From: Tolypocladium sp. Sup5 PDA-1
Taxonomy: Eukaryota; Ascomycota; Sordariomycetes; Hypocreales; Ophiocordycipitaceae
Reading direction: 5' to 3'
Length of the DNA stretch: 64,000 nucleotides
Assembly: GCA_000750105.3 (NCBI GenBank)
Contig: JPHH03000030.1
Span: 62,001 to 126,000, forward strand
Positions within the stretch are counted from its first letter, which is position 1. Each line of letters starts with the position of its first letter. Under the pieces are notes generated by a model, which ran no database searches, had not been told where the DNA came from, and worked only from the letters and a program-made list of their open reading frames with translations. Made by a program: the position numbers and the translations under genes. This document shows positions 34,801-45,802 of the stretch, one piece after another.

Positions 34801-36470
34801 GAGGTGCAACAAAACTCATGCACCTGGAGCTCCTTGAATAAGACTCCGACAGAGAACGAGACGACTTCATACTGCCCGTTACGGGCAGGTCACACAGCAT
34901 GCCACGGCGTGTGGCTCGCTGATCGTGGTCGCACCAAATCACCCGGGCAGCGTGCACCATCTCGTGTAACTGCAGAAGCGCAGCCTCCCCGGATCCATTC
35001 TGTGGGAGGCTTCCGACAACGACCGGGCGCAAAGTCCGAGAGCCTCCTGGGCGGTACGTGCGGTCCGGGTACGGACTACATGTTTACACTCATTGCTCGA
35101 CGCTGTCGAGACGTCAGCTAGGGCCGGAGCGGCGTGCCGAGCTGAGGTGAGTCGGATCCAACGTGGTGGCTGCTCTTGGCCGAAGCCCGGCATGGGTCTC
35201 GCTGGAATGCACGGTTGCTATACTTGGATGCTGAGCGGACGGTGACTGGCCGAGGCATCGACAATGCTTCACGAGTGCAGCGCGTGGCATCAGCCTCGCG
35301 ACGCGCCGACACAGCAGCTCATGTACCGTGCCAGTAGTCCGTCGAATAGATCCGGCTGGTACCCTGGATTTCACCAGGTAGGCATCAAGTAGTCGGATAC
35401 TTTGCGCACTGCAGTCATCCCGTCACGGGTGACGGAACGTGGGTGGCTCGGCCGTCTTGTCTCCCGCCCACCATCACCGTGTAAACCACCATCAGTCCAC
35501 CACCACCACCAGCCATCCATCCCTCCCTCCATCCATCCCCCACGCTCTCCTATTTGCCTCCCGTCCTCTTCCTGGCCTTGCCGTATTTCTCGCCCTTGGA
35601 TGGTGGCGGGTACGGGTACGCGTGGGTTGGTAAGTCCGTCTTGACGCCCGCCCACAGCTGCGCGGCGCGGCTTATACATAAGAAGGCAGCGCAACCCCCG
35701 GCCACGGACACCAGGCTGATCACCTCGGCCTTTTCCCTTTTCTCTTTTTCCGTTTTGCATGGCAGAGCGCCCACTGGCCTCTCTTGCCTACTTCGCCTGC
35801 GCATCACTCTTCCAGATCTGGCCAACCGGGTGTCGTGTGCCCTCCTAGGTCAGGCGGCGCAGTGCCGGTGCATCATCTGCGAGTGAATCATCACCCTGGG
35901 TTGCTGACTGACCAACTGCCGGCTTGCAGATGCCAACTGACCTCTCGCCTCGCCCTTGCATTTCTCTTTTCTTTTCTTCTTCCACCTCTCGTCCGGCCTT
36001 TGCTTGTTCCATCGCAGCCTTGCATATCGGCCAGCTGTCAGCCGGTGCTAGGCCTCCCGTCCCAACTGTCGTGTTGCACAAGCCCTGCAACGACAACCGT
36101 CTGATCAGCCTCCTGCCCATCGACGCGCCCGATATCCGCCCCAATTCGCAATCTTCCCAGCGCAAAGACGAGCCGCGCAATCAACAGCAGTGATTCGCGA
36201 CGGCAGCACTGAGGTCGGGTGCATTGGACTCCCACAACGGGTGGTGAAGGGCTATTGTTCCCCACAACTCACCTCAAGCTTCAACGGGCCTGCATCACCA
36301 ATTGCGGTGGCCCCGCTGAAGCCCGCTGCAGCTGCCCCGTGGCCCCTGTCGTCCAGGTCGTCAGTGCGTGCGTCTGCCGCCACCAACGGCGTCGGGTCCT
36401 GCTAACCAGCCCTGGAGCAGCCTGGAGCAGCCTTCCATAACATCGTCGACTCCAGCGCAGATTACATAAG
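28851..36470. other. 7.6-kb region without a recognisable protein gene
   Basis: GC-rich, so long chance ORFs occur on both strands (for example 32584-33489 and 33047-34033, minus). All are Arg/Ser/His/Cys-rich in antiparallel overlap and carry no domain, signal peptide or conserved-looking stretch. A 19-bp palindrome with an AP-1 core is at 29778-29796. The last kilobase (about 35450-36470) is pyrimidine-rich with CCACC and CCATC runs, and looks like a long promoter or leader of the CCCH gene. A non-coding transcript or a lineage-specific gene with many introns cannot be excluded. I see no tRNA, no repeats longer than about 20 bases and no transposon ends. Confidence 0.45.
29778..29796. promoter_or_regulatory. 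19-bp palindrome centred on an AP-1/GCN4 site
   Basis: CCAGAATGAGTCATTCTGG is a perfect palindrome around a central G and contains TGAGTCA, the Gcn4/AP-1 core. Half-site look-alikes (AGAATGA) occur at about 29500 and 29718. It lies 0.9 kb downstream of the bZIP stop. A bZIP-bound element is inference. Confidence 0.45.
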
Positions 36471-38560
36471 ATGGAACGCCTGGTCTCCCCCCTCTCCACC
36501 GTCATGCCTGGCAGCCGCATATTATCTCCTCTCTCTCCGCCTGCTCCTCCACCCTTTGCTGCAAAACGGCGCTCCCACACGCGACACTCGATCCCAGCCT
36601 CCACGATGCCCGAGTATCGCCACGTCCGGAGCGGCAGCCTCAACATCCCCAGCGGCTCCGCGGCCAGCAGCCCCATGATGCCGCGCAGCCCTCCCAGTGC
36701 GTCCCTCCGCGCCCCGGCCCGAGTCCCCGTCCTGCCCTCGAGCCCTGCCCCAACGGCGGCCCGCCCCCACCTCGTGATGCCCCCGAGGCATCCATATCGC
36801 GAGGGCGAGCACATGGCCAGGAGGATCAACAAGAACACCGCTGACAGGCGTCCCGCCGTAGACACCTCGCACGTCCCGTGCAAGTTCTTCCGCCAGGGCA
36901 CCTGCCAGGCCGGCAGTGCTTGTCCCTTTAGCCACGACCTCGGCGCCTCCGCCGAGACCGTCTGCAAGTACTTTGCCAAGGTGCGTCCGTCTGATCACCC
37001 CCAGCACCCTCGCGGCTCGCGACAGGGCAATCACTGACGTTGAGACCGCATCCGCAGGGCAATTGCAAGTTCGGCCCCAAGTGCGCCAACATACACGTCC
37101 TCCCCGACGGCCGCCGCATCAATTACGGCAAAAACGGCGTCACCATCGGCACCTCGCCCGTAAATCTCTCGGGCAGGCCGTCTCCGAGTCCCGCATCACC
37201 GACCTCGGCTTCGGCCAGCGCCTTTCACACCTCGGCCAGCGCCCTGACCTCGTCCCTGTATCACGCCGAGCCCGGATTCCCCGGCGATGAGCGCCATCAC
37301 CCCCTCGGCCGCCAGCCGAGCCTCGACGGCATCCCCGCCATCGATATGCCCTTTTCCCACTCCACCTACGGCTCCCCGCGCGACGACGACCCCAATCGCC
37401 TCGGCTTCGGCCTGTCTCCTGCCAACGGCAAGGGCCTATCTATCCTCGATGCCCCATTACCTGCCTCATTCGACTCCAACGGAATATCTAACGCGGCCCG
37501 CTTCCCTGCCGCCCCCTGGCCGTCGTCCGTCCCCTCCAAGTTCGGCCTCGAATCTCCCACGCCGTCCCTCAGCAACGCCAAAGACTCACGCACATCCGAG
37601 ACGTTGAAGCTACTCCATACCTCTGCGTTCGGCTCCTCTGAGCATCTAATTACCCCGACCGCCGGCAGCCCCCCGAACTCCCAACCCGTGAACAGCGATG
37701 AATACTTTGGAAAGCGAGCTATGCATTCGTCTAGGTACGCCAAGCCCCGCATGCTGAGCTCCAGCCTACCCAAGACCACCTCGGTCGATCGCGACTGGGA
37801 GGCCGAGTTTGCTTTTGGCGACGACGACAACGGCCCCGAGAACTACCTGCCCGAGAACCTGCAGGACCTCTTGACCCCGGCTGAAAAGGCGCGGAGGGGA
37901 TCGATGCGCGCCGACGGTGACCCAGTCATCGAGGGACTTTCCAAGTATGGCAGCCCGATTGGTTCCAGTCCCAGCAGATGGGGGTCCCTGTTCCAGCGTC
38001 AGAAGGAGGAGGAAGACGCAACGCGCGCGGCAAGGAGCGCTGGCTCGGTCTTTGGCCATGTCGGTAGCCCCCTGCGAAAGTCCACCCTGGCACAAGAGAT
38101 GGGCGATGGCTCTAATGGCGCCGCTGGCTCGTCTGCATCGCGCTCAGGCAGCGAGCCCATGTCTGTCCTGTCGCAGCAGCTCCAACGCAGCCGGCTCGAC
38201 GACGGCGTCGGCGGCTCCAGCCCACTGCTGCACCCCACTACGGCCCGGATCTCGAGCAGCGGCATAGGGGCAATCGGCAAGGATCGAGCGATGGAGCGCC
38301 ACGTTTCTAGTGGAAGCATCAGCTCTTCTATGACGGGCAGGTTCACGACGCCCATTGACGAGGAAGATCCCGCTTTCGTGTTCAGCATGGAAGAGGAAGA
38401 GGATTCCGGGAGCGCCAGGATGCGGAAACGGGCTTCCGCTGGCTTGAGCATAGGTGGCTTCCCCAGCTATGCCGGTGCCGTCGCCGGTGCCGTCGCTGGC
38501 AAGGGGGGAAACAACGGCTCCAAGGAAGCCAGAGACACGGTACCGGTTAATGGACGGTGA
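36471..38560 (+). CDS. Double CCCH zinc-finger protein (Scp3 / Lee1-like)
   Basis: A putative RNA-binding protein with two CX7CX5CX3H fingers. Exons are 36471-36980 and 37058-38560 (670 aa). Finger 1 uses C137, C145, C151 and H155 (CKFFRQGTCQAGSACPFSH). Finger 2 uses C165, C173, C179 and H183, and the intron lies inside it, directly before GNCKFGPKCANIH. The segment after the fingers, LPDGRRINYGKNGVTIG, is typical of the fungal family annotated as spindle poison sensitivity protein Scp3 and related to yeast Lee1. The rest is a long Ser/Pro-rich disordered tail with conserved-looking islands (DRDWEAEFAFGDDDNGPENYL). Alternative downstream starts exist (MPGSRIL, MPEYRHV). Molecular role in the cell is not established by the sequence. 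Confidence 0.9.
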
Positions 38561-40135
38561 CCCTGACGGACGACGGACATAATGCATCCGGACTGATGAT
38601 TTACGATTCGGCACTCTCCGGAGGCCACGCACTTTCCATCGACTTCGCTCTGAGCGCGGAGTCTCTCTACTTGGTTTTCATTTTGCATCGGCTGCGGCGG
38701 AAAGAGAAAACAAAATACCTGGATGAAAACTAATTGGACACTTTTGCTTCAGGACTTTAAAAACGAGGGCCAGATACAGGCGGGAGGCTTTTTGCTTTTC
38801 ATCTCTTATTCGCTATGTTTTCTTTGTCACCGTTGCTTGACTTATACCAAGTCTTGCGTGGGTGGTGGCGGCACGTTTCCAGACGCATTGCAAACTCGCC
38901 TCCAGACAAATGGGGTGGCAATTTGCTTTCTGATATCAAGGATTGGACTCGGAGGGCTTATTTCCAGACATGTTCTTTATCACATGGAAGCCATCACGCA
39001 GAATGTCCTGCAAGCCGAGGTGGATGAAGTGGAAGCTGGCTCATGCGGAAGCTGCGGCCAGATGGTGCGTCGTTGGATTGCGCTGGACAGATCGACATAC
39101 GCGACCGATGACGTCGGCGCATTTCTGCGCAGAAGCGAGGTACGTGCGGAGAGGGGTTAAGGATCGATGGGTTGACGACGTGACGACGCCATGGCGTGTA
39201 GACAAGACGGTTCGGGCCGGGAATCGCTTCCGGCTGGGAGGTCCGACGCAAGGGCGAGGTGTGGTGAAGTGAGGTGCGGTCAGGTGAGGTGAGAGACGAG
39301 AGACGAGAGGACGAGAGCGACTCTTTTTTTCACACATTTCAGGCGTTAGATATGAGCTGAGCTGAGCTGAGTGAGGGAAGTGGTGCTGCGCGATGCAGAG
39401 GAGATGAAGGGGGTCGGGCAGAAATGGAAGTGTTGCCGCTGTTGTTGCCGCGGCTGTGACGCAACAGCTTATGCTCTCCGAGATCCATGGTGATTTTGCA
39501 CGTCCGTCTGTGAAGCTGTACAGAGCATGCTTTTAGCAATGTTTGTTGCCTCCCATGGCTTCAGTAATAGGCCAGCCTCGGCTGTACGAGGACGGATGGA
39601 CTCGGCGGGCTGGTAGGAACAGTCGTCACAACGATCTCGGGCAGCCCAACAACGGCGAGATGCCTAAGAGTATGGACGCCAGGCAATGAGGGGACACAGG
39701 GTAAAGCGGTGATCTAAAATGGTTTTTACACTCGTACACGGGGTCGCCACGGCAGATACCTGGGCCGTGCGTGCCCACAAACATACACCAACACGCCTCC
39801 TCGCGCCTCGCCTTCTCGACTACCCACCACCGTCCCCCATCTTCGTTTCCCGCTGCTCCGGAACCACAGCAGGCCAGGGTTGAGGCTCTCGACCGCGACC
39901 AGTGTCCCCTGTTTATCGCACCATATGGACATTGATATGAGATGTACGTGGACCCCATGTGCTTCCCCGCGCCAGCTGCGCACTCAAATCATATTGCCAT
40001 TGGCAATTGTTCGTCGTCGTTCGTTCATTCTCTGCACACAAATTCGATGTCTAGATGCTCGAGCCGGCGTGCCCGGTATGAGGGGAGGTGCTCGTGGAAC
40101 AGGGGCGCTGTGGTTCCGGGGACGTCGGGAGCGGC
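38561..40135. other. Convergent intergenic region CCCH gene / ACP
   Basis: 3' flanks of two genes plus about 1 kb of non-coding sequence. It contains purine-rich short tandem repeats (GAGGTGAGGTGAGAGACGA at about 39285-39303 and GAGCTGAGCTGAGCTGA at about 39353-39371). The ORFs 38723-39160 and 38943-39272 have no recognisable features. Confidence 0.45.
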
Positions 40136-40869
40136 TTAGTTGGCGTCGGGCTGGCTCAGGATGTACTCGACAGCCTTGTCAACTGCAGGCAAGGGGTCGT
40201 GTCAGCAGACTGGTTCTTGATATCCTGTTCACGAGGGACGAGGAAGCGTACCAGAGTGGATGCTGTCGGCGTCCTTGTCGGGGATCTCGATGCTGAACTC
40301 CTCCTCGATGGCCATGACGACCTCGACGGTGTCCAGGCTGTCGAGGCCCAGGTCGTTGGCGAAGTGGGCGGTGGGCTTGATCTGTGAGGGGTTAGATGCT
40401 GCTCATCGGGGAGGAAGGTCGTCGGGTGGTCGCGAGTTTACACGTACGTTGGTAACGTCGTTGACCTAGTACGAGCAATGTTAGCTTCAAATCCCCAGCA
40501 GATATGAGTACGAGCCAGCCATGGCAGCAGCACGCGCATCCCATCTCATCCACCCCATTCCCCCATACATTTCCACATGCCTGCTCCCACACCCGAGCGC
40601 ATCTCCGCTTCAAAGTGAACCAAGGGGCAGCCGCAACTCACCTTGTCAAAGCCCTGCAGCAAGCTCATGATGCGGCCCTCGACCTGCTCCTTGCCCAGGC
40701 TGCCGCCGGCGCTGTACATGCGCACGGCGGCGAGGCTCTGGACACGGGGCACGACGACGACGCGGGGCGCAACGGCGGCCAGGAGCGACGTTCTTTGCAC
40801 GGCGGCGGCGGGCCGGGCGGCGGCGCGGACGGCCGAGGCGGCGGAGCGGAGGATCGCGGTGCGGAACAT
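40136..40869 (-). CDS. Mitochondrial acyl carrier protein (complex I subunit NDUFAB1)
   Basis: Carries the growing acyl chain of mitochondrial fatty-acid synthesis on 4'-phosphopantetheine, supplies octanoate for lipoate, and is also a subunit of complex I. Minus-strand exons are 40642-40869, 40448-40465, 40252-40381 and 40136-40182 (140 aa). The first exon encodes an Arg/Ala-rich mitochondrial presequence ending near MYSAGG. The second exon is an 18-base microexon reading VNDVTN. The third contains the prosthetic-group motif LGLDSLDTVE, with the modified serine at about residue 97. The protein ends KAVEYILSQPDAN. Every junction is needed to keep the ACP fold in one frame. Upstream lie ATTGG (41111) and TCACGTGA (41061). 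Confidence 0.94.
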
Positions 40870-42773
40870 GGTGGGCGGGCTGGCTGACGAGTCGAAAGGG
40901 GGAAGTCAATTGAGGGCTGCTGGGGAATTGACTGCGCGGCGTGGAGATGGGAGACGGGAGACGTGACACGGGTGAAAGTGACGATGATAAATTTCTCGTT
41001 GCGTTCGCGGGCGCTGGGAGGTCGGAGCTAGCATGGGGGAAGCTGGCAGAATGGCTAGAGTCACGTGATGGGAGGTGGTTTCTTAATCAGCAGCAGTTGA
41101 CGGCCATGTCATTGGCTGTGGTGTAAGTGAGGCTGCCTACCTACCCTAGACACCTCGACGATGCGGGATTGCCGGTTCTCGAAGGAAGGAAGATTATTCG
41201 TAGAGCGTATTATAGGAGAAGTTTTTTTGCGAAGATTACTTCTAAGTGTTGGTAGATGAAGTATAGATGAAGAATATGGAGCTATTCTCAATTCATGTTG
41301 AACTGTGCATATGGTACGGACTACATGCGCGTTCCAGGAAGACTACGAAGCATGATTGCTCAATACATTTGCAGGCTAATAAACAACTCCAAGGTCGAGA
41401 GGCCATCAACACCAGGCACGGGGTTGCTGTAGGAAGCAGAAGAGTCTCATTTGACATCGAAGGCAAGGGGAACCGCGAGATGAACGTGCCCGTGCACGTG
41501 ATGCCAACTTGAAACACAAACGGGGGTCGACCAGCATCCCACCTTGCAGCAACACTTCTCACAGCACGACCTGCCTTATGCGACCCCCGGCACAGGCGGT
41601 GCACAGCATCTGCCGGCGCGGGGGTAAACACAGTGAATCGCTCTGCGGGCGCCGCGGCTGATCCGACACCACTTGACCACCTACGAGTACACTCTAGCAC
41701 CACCCACCAGTCTTGGCCGTCGATCGACAGCGGCCCGAAACTGGCTCATCCCCGCAGAGGACGTTGTTGCGGCGGAGAGTCCTTCCTGGATAGGCAGGCA
41801 CGGCGGGAGTTTATTCTGCGGCCCCTGCTCCCCAGGCCCGTTGGGGCATGTTCCATCGGAGCACTCTATTCGGACCTCGTGTTATCTGGCCACGCGTCGT
41901 CAGCGACCACTATCGGCCAGTGCCTACGAAGCACTATCGGCGTTGGTTTAACCTGCGGGGTCTGTTCTTCTAGCGAGCTTCTTCGGCGGCGACCCCCACC
42001 CCGTGGCGCTCGAGCCTCAAACCCTTTGTCTCGCTTACCGGCTCGTCGAGGGGCGAGTCATGCATGCCTCTCGCTGGCCAGGCACAGGCTTGCTGAGGTC
42101 GAGTCTACGGACCTCTTGCCAGCGAAAGGAGGAGCAAGCATGCAGGGAGGGACGAGCCACAAACGGAGGGTTGATGAAGCCGTCGACCGAACCCAGATTA
42201 GGGCAGTGCCTGGCATCTTCACCTCGGATACGGCACTCTGGATCTGCGCATCTCTTGGAAACCGTCTCTGATGCTTACCCCAACCCGGGAGGTAACATCC
42301 CACATCCTGATTCCTCACTATCCGTCCAAAGTACATTCACCACAATTAACGAGCTAGCAAACCTACCATGCTCTAATAACTCGCCCGACTCGTACGGACT
42401 ACGACTCCCGGCTTCCTCGCCGTCTTCAGCATGGACTAGGCATGGACTAGCCCAATGTCGAGCAGCGGCCACCCCGGCTCGGGCCCTTTACGATTGGGGC
42501 GGTGCCGATCACTCCATGTGCTGCCATTGCAAGTGCAAGTGCTTGGTCGACTTGGGCATCTTTGTCCTTCCACTTGCGGTCAGCGGATCTGGTGGCTGTT
42601 CACCTACGTCATGGCCACGGCGTACGTGGATGGCATCCCTTCTGGTTCGCGAACTGCGAAGGCTCCAACCTTGTATTTATATTTTCCCCGTTGTCCGCAG
42701 TTCCTTGCTATTCCTGCTGCTCCTGCCGTCACTATCATAGCGATTATCCCTCTTGTTGCTGGCCTCGTCCATC
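40870..42773. other. Divergent intergenic region ACP / carboxypeptidase
   Basis: 1.9 kb. The ACP-proximal 250 bases hold the promoter elements listed separately. A short AT-rich patch lies at 41190-41280. A TATA-like TATTTATATT is at 42674-42683, 90 bases before the carboxypeptidase ATG. The ORFs 41633-42271 and 42003-42740 overlap each other and lack protein features. Confidence 0.45.
41061..41115 (-). promoter_or_regulatory. E-box and CCAAT box upstream of the ACP gene
   Basis: TCACGTGA at 41061-41068 and ATTGG (CCAAT on the minus strand) at 41111-41115 lie about 190-245 bases upstream of the ACP start codon. The 23-kDa complex I gene has the same pair. Factors (Cbf1-type bHLH, HAP complex) are inferred from motif knowledge. 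Confidence 0.45.
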
Positions 42774-44102
42774 ATGAAGCTCCACGCTACTCTGCCCCTG
42801 GTCGCCTTTAGCCTCATGGCCGACGGCTGTCTCCTCCCCGGAGAGATCGAAGGCACCTACCAGCGCGCCCCCAGCAAGCGACAGTCCGGCTTCCAGGACT
42901 TCCCCATCGGCCAGGGCGACCGCTTCAACAACGGGCAGTATGCCCCCCGCGGCCTGGGCACCGACGACCGCAACCTCGGGTCGATCCTCAACGTCGGCGA
43001 GGTGGAGACGGGCCTCAAGGGCCTCGCCAACGCCTTCGGCGACGTCAAACTCTTCACGGCGCCGTACTCGACCTTTGAGAACCGGCAGGTGCACGGCGCC
43101 ACCATCGGGACGCCCCGGGTCTTCATCCAGAGCGGCATCCACGCCCGCGAGCGCGGCGGGCCCGACAACGTCCTCTACTTCATGTCGGACCTCCTGATGG
43201 CGCGCGCCAACGGCACCGGCGTCGCGTACGGCGACCAGAGCTACACCAACGCGCAGGTGACGACGGCGCTGTCGGCGGGCATCGCCTTCGTGCCGCTCGT
43301 CAACCCGGACGGCGTGGCCTACGACCAGCAGAGCAACGCGTGCTGGCGCAAGAACCGCAACACCATGAGCGCGACGGGCGGCTCGAGCACCGACACGACC
43401 ATCGGCATCGACCTGAACCGCAACTTCGCCGTCATGTGGGACTACAAGCGCCTCTTCAACCCGCGCGCCAACCTCCGGGCCGTGGCGTCGGACGACCCCG
43501 GCAGCGAGGTGTTCCACGGTACCGGCCCGCTGTCCGAGGCGGAGACGCGGAACATGGCCTGGGTCATGGGCCAGCACGCCCAGCTCTCGTGGTTCCTCGA
43601 CCTGCACTCGTTTGGCGGCGACATCCTCTACGCCTGGGGCGACGACGACCCGCAGACGAGGGACCCCCAGCAGAGCTTCACCAACAAGGCCTACGACGGC
43701 AAGCGCGGCTTCATCGGCACGGACCCGCCCGACAGCGTGTACGCCGAGTACATCGAGCAGGCGGACCTGGACGCCCAGACGGGCCTCTCGAAGCGCATGA
43801 GCAGTGCCATGTCGCGCGCCGGGTCGGTGGAATACGTGCCCAAGCCCAGCTCCGGCCTGTACCCGACGGCCGGCGGCAGCACCGACCACGCGCTCGGGCA
43901 GTACTACGGGCACGGGTGCGGCGCGAACCGCATCCAGGGGCTGACGATTGAGTTTGGCCAGGCGACCAACAGCGACAACTGCCCCTTCTACCCGGACGGC
44001 GACAAGTACCACGAGTCGGTGCGGCAGGTGGCCGTGGGGCTGATGGAGCTGCTGCTCACGGCGGCGGGCGCGGATGGCGACAAGAAGGTGTACAAGTGCT
44101 GA
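42774..44102 (+). CDS. Secreted zinc carboxypeptidase, family M14
   Basis: A metallo-carboxypeptidase that removes C-terminal residues from peptides. It is a single exon of 442 aa. The start MKLHATLPLVAFSLMADG was chosen because it is the first ATG and opens a signal peptide; the 7 codons before it are leader. M14 features are in order: zinc ligands H123 and E126 in SGIHARERGG, LVNPDG at 175-180, CWRKNRN at 190-196, DLNRNF at 213-218, third zinc ligand H278 in LDLHSFGG, and the catalytic glutamate E393 in LTIEFG. An acidic or basic S1' residue to define A- or B-type specificity could not be placed. The pro-segment is short (about 70 residues) compared with the usual 90-100. It is not the ECM14 pseudo-peptidase type, because the catalytic Glu is present. 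Confidence 0.92.
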   Translation: MKLHATLPLVAFSLMADGCLLPGEIEGTYQRAPSKRQSGFQDFPIGQGDRFNNGQYAPRGLGTDDRNLGSILNVGEVETGLKGLANAFGDVKLFTAPYSTFENRQVHGATIGTPRVFIQSGIHARERGGPDNVLYFMSDLLMARANGTGVAYGDQSYTNAQVTTALSAGIAFVPLVNPDGVAYDQQSNACWRKNRNTMSATGGSSTDTTIGIDLNRNFAVMWDYKRLFNPRANLRAVASDDPGSEVFHGTGPLSEAETRNMAWVMGQHAQLSWFLDLHSFGGDILYAWGDDDPQTRDPQQSFTNKAYDGKRGFIGTDPPDSVYAEYIEQADLDAQTGLSKRMSSAMSRAGSVEYVPKPSSGLYPTAGGSTDHALGQYYGHGCGANRIQGLTIEFGQATNSDNCPFYPDGDKYHESVRQVAVGLMELLLTAAGADGDKKVYKC

Positions 44103-44446
44103 TGAACGTGCGTTGAAAAGTGTTTGGCGGGTGTAGCATGGCGAGGTGTCGGCGGCGTTGGCGAAGAGTACCTTGGAGAGAGTAGCACTGCAGACGGTTA
44201 AGCAGTCATGACACGAAGCAACTTTGAAAAAATAAGACTTCGTCTTCTGAGCTCCAGAGCCATCATATGTACAGACTGCTGCGTCCACTCCCCCCTCTCG
44301 GCGCTCTGAATCTCGCATCAGCTCCCACTCCCGTCCCTCGCCCGTCCTACCTGTACATGGTACATAGGGAATAGCTGAATAAGTATTTTGCGGATGTGGA
44401 CACGTTTTTGGGTGTGTCGTCGTCGTCATCGTCGTCGGGTTGGGGT
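44103..44446. other. Convergent intergenic region carboxypeptidase / 23-kDa subunit
   Basis: 344 bases of 3' flanking sequence with a GTCGTC triplet run near 44417. No gene. Confidence 0.5.
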
Positions 44447-45572
44447 TTATCGGTAGGGGGAGTCGGCGCGGATGGCGGCGGCGAGCTCGGGCTCCCACTT
44501 GTCGCCGTTGGACAGGAGCTTCTCTGCACGTCATTCGTTAGCCAATATCTCTGAAAATGGGCCCATGAAAAAGATGGACGGATGGCTTCGGCATTGGGTT
44601 TGGGAGGGTGTGGTGTGGCGCTTGGAGATTGTTGCCAAAGTCACGCAACGCCGGCACTAGCGTCATCACAGCCGTCCGCAACCACGAGCCATTGGCAATA
44701 AAGCAGCAAGGGAAACGCACCCTTGTTGTACAACAGCTCCTCCCTCGTCTCGGTCGCGTACTCGGCGTTGGGGCTCTCGACAATGGCGTCGACGGGGCAC
44801 GACTCCTGGCAGAAGCCGCAGTAGATGCACTTGGTCATGTCAATGTCGTAGCGGGTCGTCCGGCGGGAGCCGTCGGCGCGCTCCTCGGCCTCGATGGTGA
44901 TGGCCTGGGCGGGGCAGATCTGGGGAAGCTGCGTTAGCATTGATGCCGTTGTATGGTTCGCCGTTTCGCTCCCGGTGGGGATGAATCGGGCGAGGGAGAC
45001 GTACGGCTTCGCAGAGCTTGCAGGCGATGCAGCGCTCTTCGCCAGAGGGGTATCGTCGGAGGGCGTGTTCGCCGCGGAATCGGGGAGAGATGGGGCCCTG
45101 CGCGGGAGTCAATTGGTCTGTTTCCATGGCTGGCTGGGATATCCGAGGTCGAGCGTCGTACCTTTTCGAAGGGGTAGAAGATGGTGTACCTGCCGCGCCC
45201 CGCCGTCAGTACCGTTCACTCGTCTCCTGCAGGCGAATCGCTGCCTCTTGTAACAGGACGGGCAACGTACGGAGGTCGGAAGAACTGCTCGAGCAGCACG
45301 TACATCCCCCTGGCCATCTCGGTCAGGAGGAAAAACTTGCCCATGCGGTCGAGGGTGCTGTCGCGGTCCCACGACCACTCGACCCGCCTGCTCGTCCGGA
45401 AGTTGGCCGGCGGGGGCCCCTTGGGCGTCGCGTAGCCTCGCCGGGCCATTATCCGCACCGCGGCGACGGCGGGCGTGGTGGTGGCGGTTGCTGCCGCAGC
45501 TCGGCTGGTGGTGGCGAGGAGCAGCTGTCGGCGCGCGAGCATCGCCGCCGAGGCTTGCAGGGCCGGGGCCAT
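44447..45572 (-). CDS. NDUFS8: NADH:ubiquinone oxidoreductase 23-kDa iron-sulfur subunit (NDUFS8/TYKY)
   Basis: A core complex I subunit carrying clusters N6a and N6b between the peripheral arm and the quinone site. Minus-strand exons are 45271-45572, 45162-45189, 45005-45097, 44721-44919 and 44447-44523 (232 aa). Exon 1 gives an Ala/Arg-rich mitochondrial presequence and the conserved segment FLLTEMARGMYVLLEQFFRP. Exon 2 is a 28-base mini-exon supplying YTIFYPFEK. The first 4Fe-4S motif is CIACKLC (C133, C136, C139) with C143 across intron 3. The second is CIYCGFC (C172, C175, C178) with C182. The end KLLSNGDKWEPELAAAI comes from the last exon after a phase-1 intron. All eight cysteines are present. 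Confidence 0.96.
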
Positions 45573-45767
45573 GGCGGAGGTGTCTGTGTCGGCGTGGTGA
45601 GGGCAACTGAAGGGTAGGGGGCCAACTGCGCGCGGCTTCGAAGGGGGGAGGAGGAGAGGAGAGGAGAGGCGTTCGCGGAGGCGACGGTTGAGGTGCGTGC
45701 TGGACTTTGCTGTGGTGGCTGTTTCTGTGAGGAACTGCTGCTGCGGGATTACATTGCTGGGGCTGTG

Positions 45768-45802
45768 ATTGGCTGCGGTGGGGGCGCGTGACATGTCACG
45801 TG
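45768..45802 (-). promoter_or_regulatory. CCAAT box, TGACATGTCA palindrome and CACGTG upstream of the 23-kDa subunit
   Basis: ATTGG at 45768-45772, the perfect palindrome TGACATGTCA at 45789-45798, and CACGTG at 45797-45802 overlapping it. They lie about 200-230 bases upstream of the start at 45572, in the same range as in the ACP promoter. Confidence 0.45.

Noticed and set aside
41633..42740. Two plus-strand ORFs of 212 and 245 codons upstream of the carboxypeptidase
   Set aside because: Overlapping in different frames, with no domain. They lie in the presumed promoter region, and the second runs over the TATA-like element.
42744..44534. 596-codon minus-strand ORF opposite the carboxypeptidase gene
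   Set aside because: Val/Ala/Arg/His-rich mirror of the M14 coding frame. It also overlaps the last exon of the 23-kDa subunit gene.
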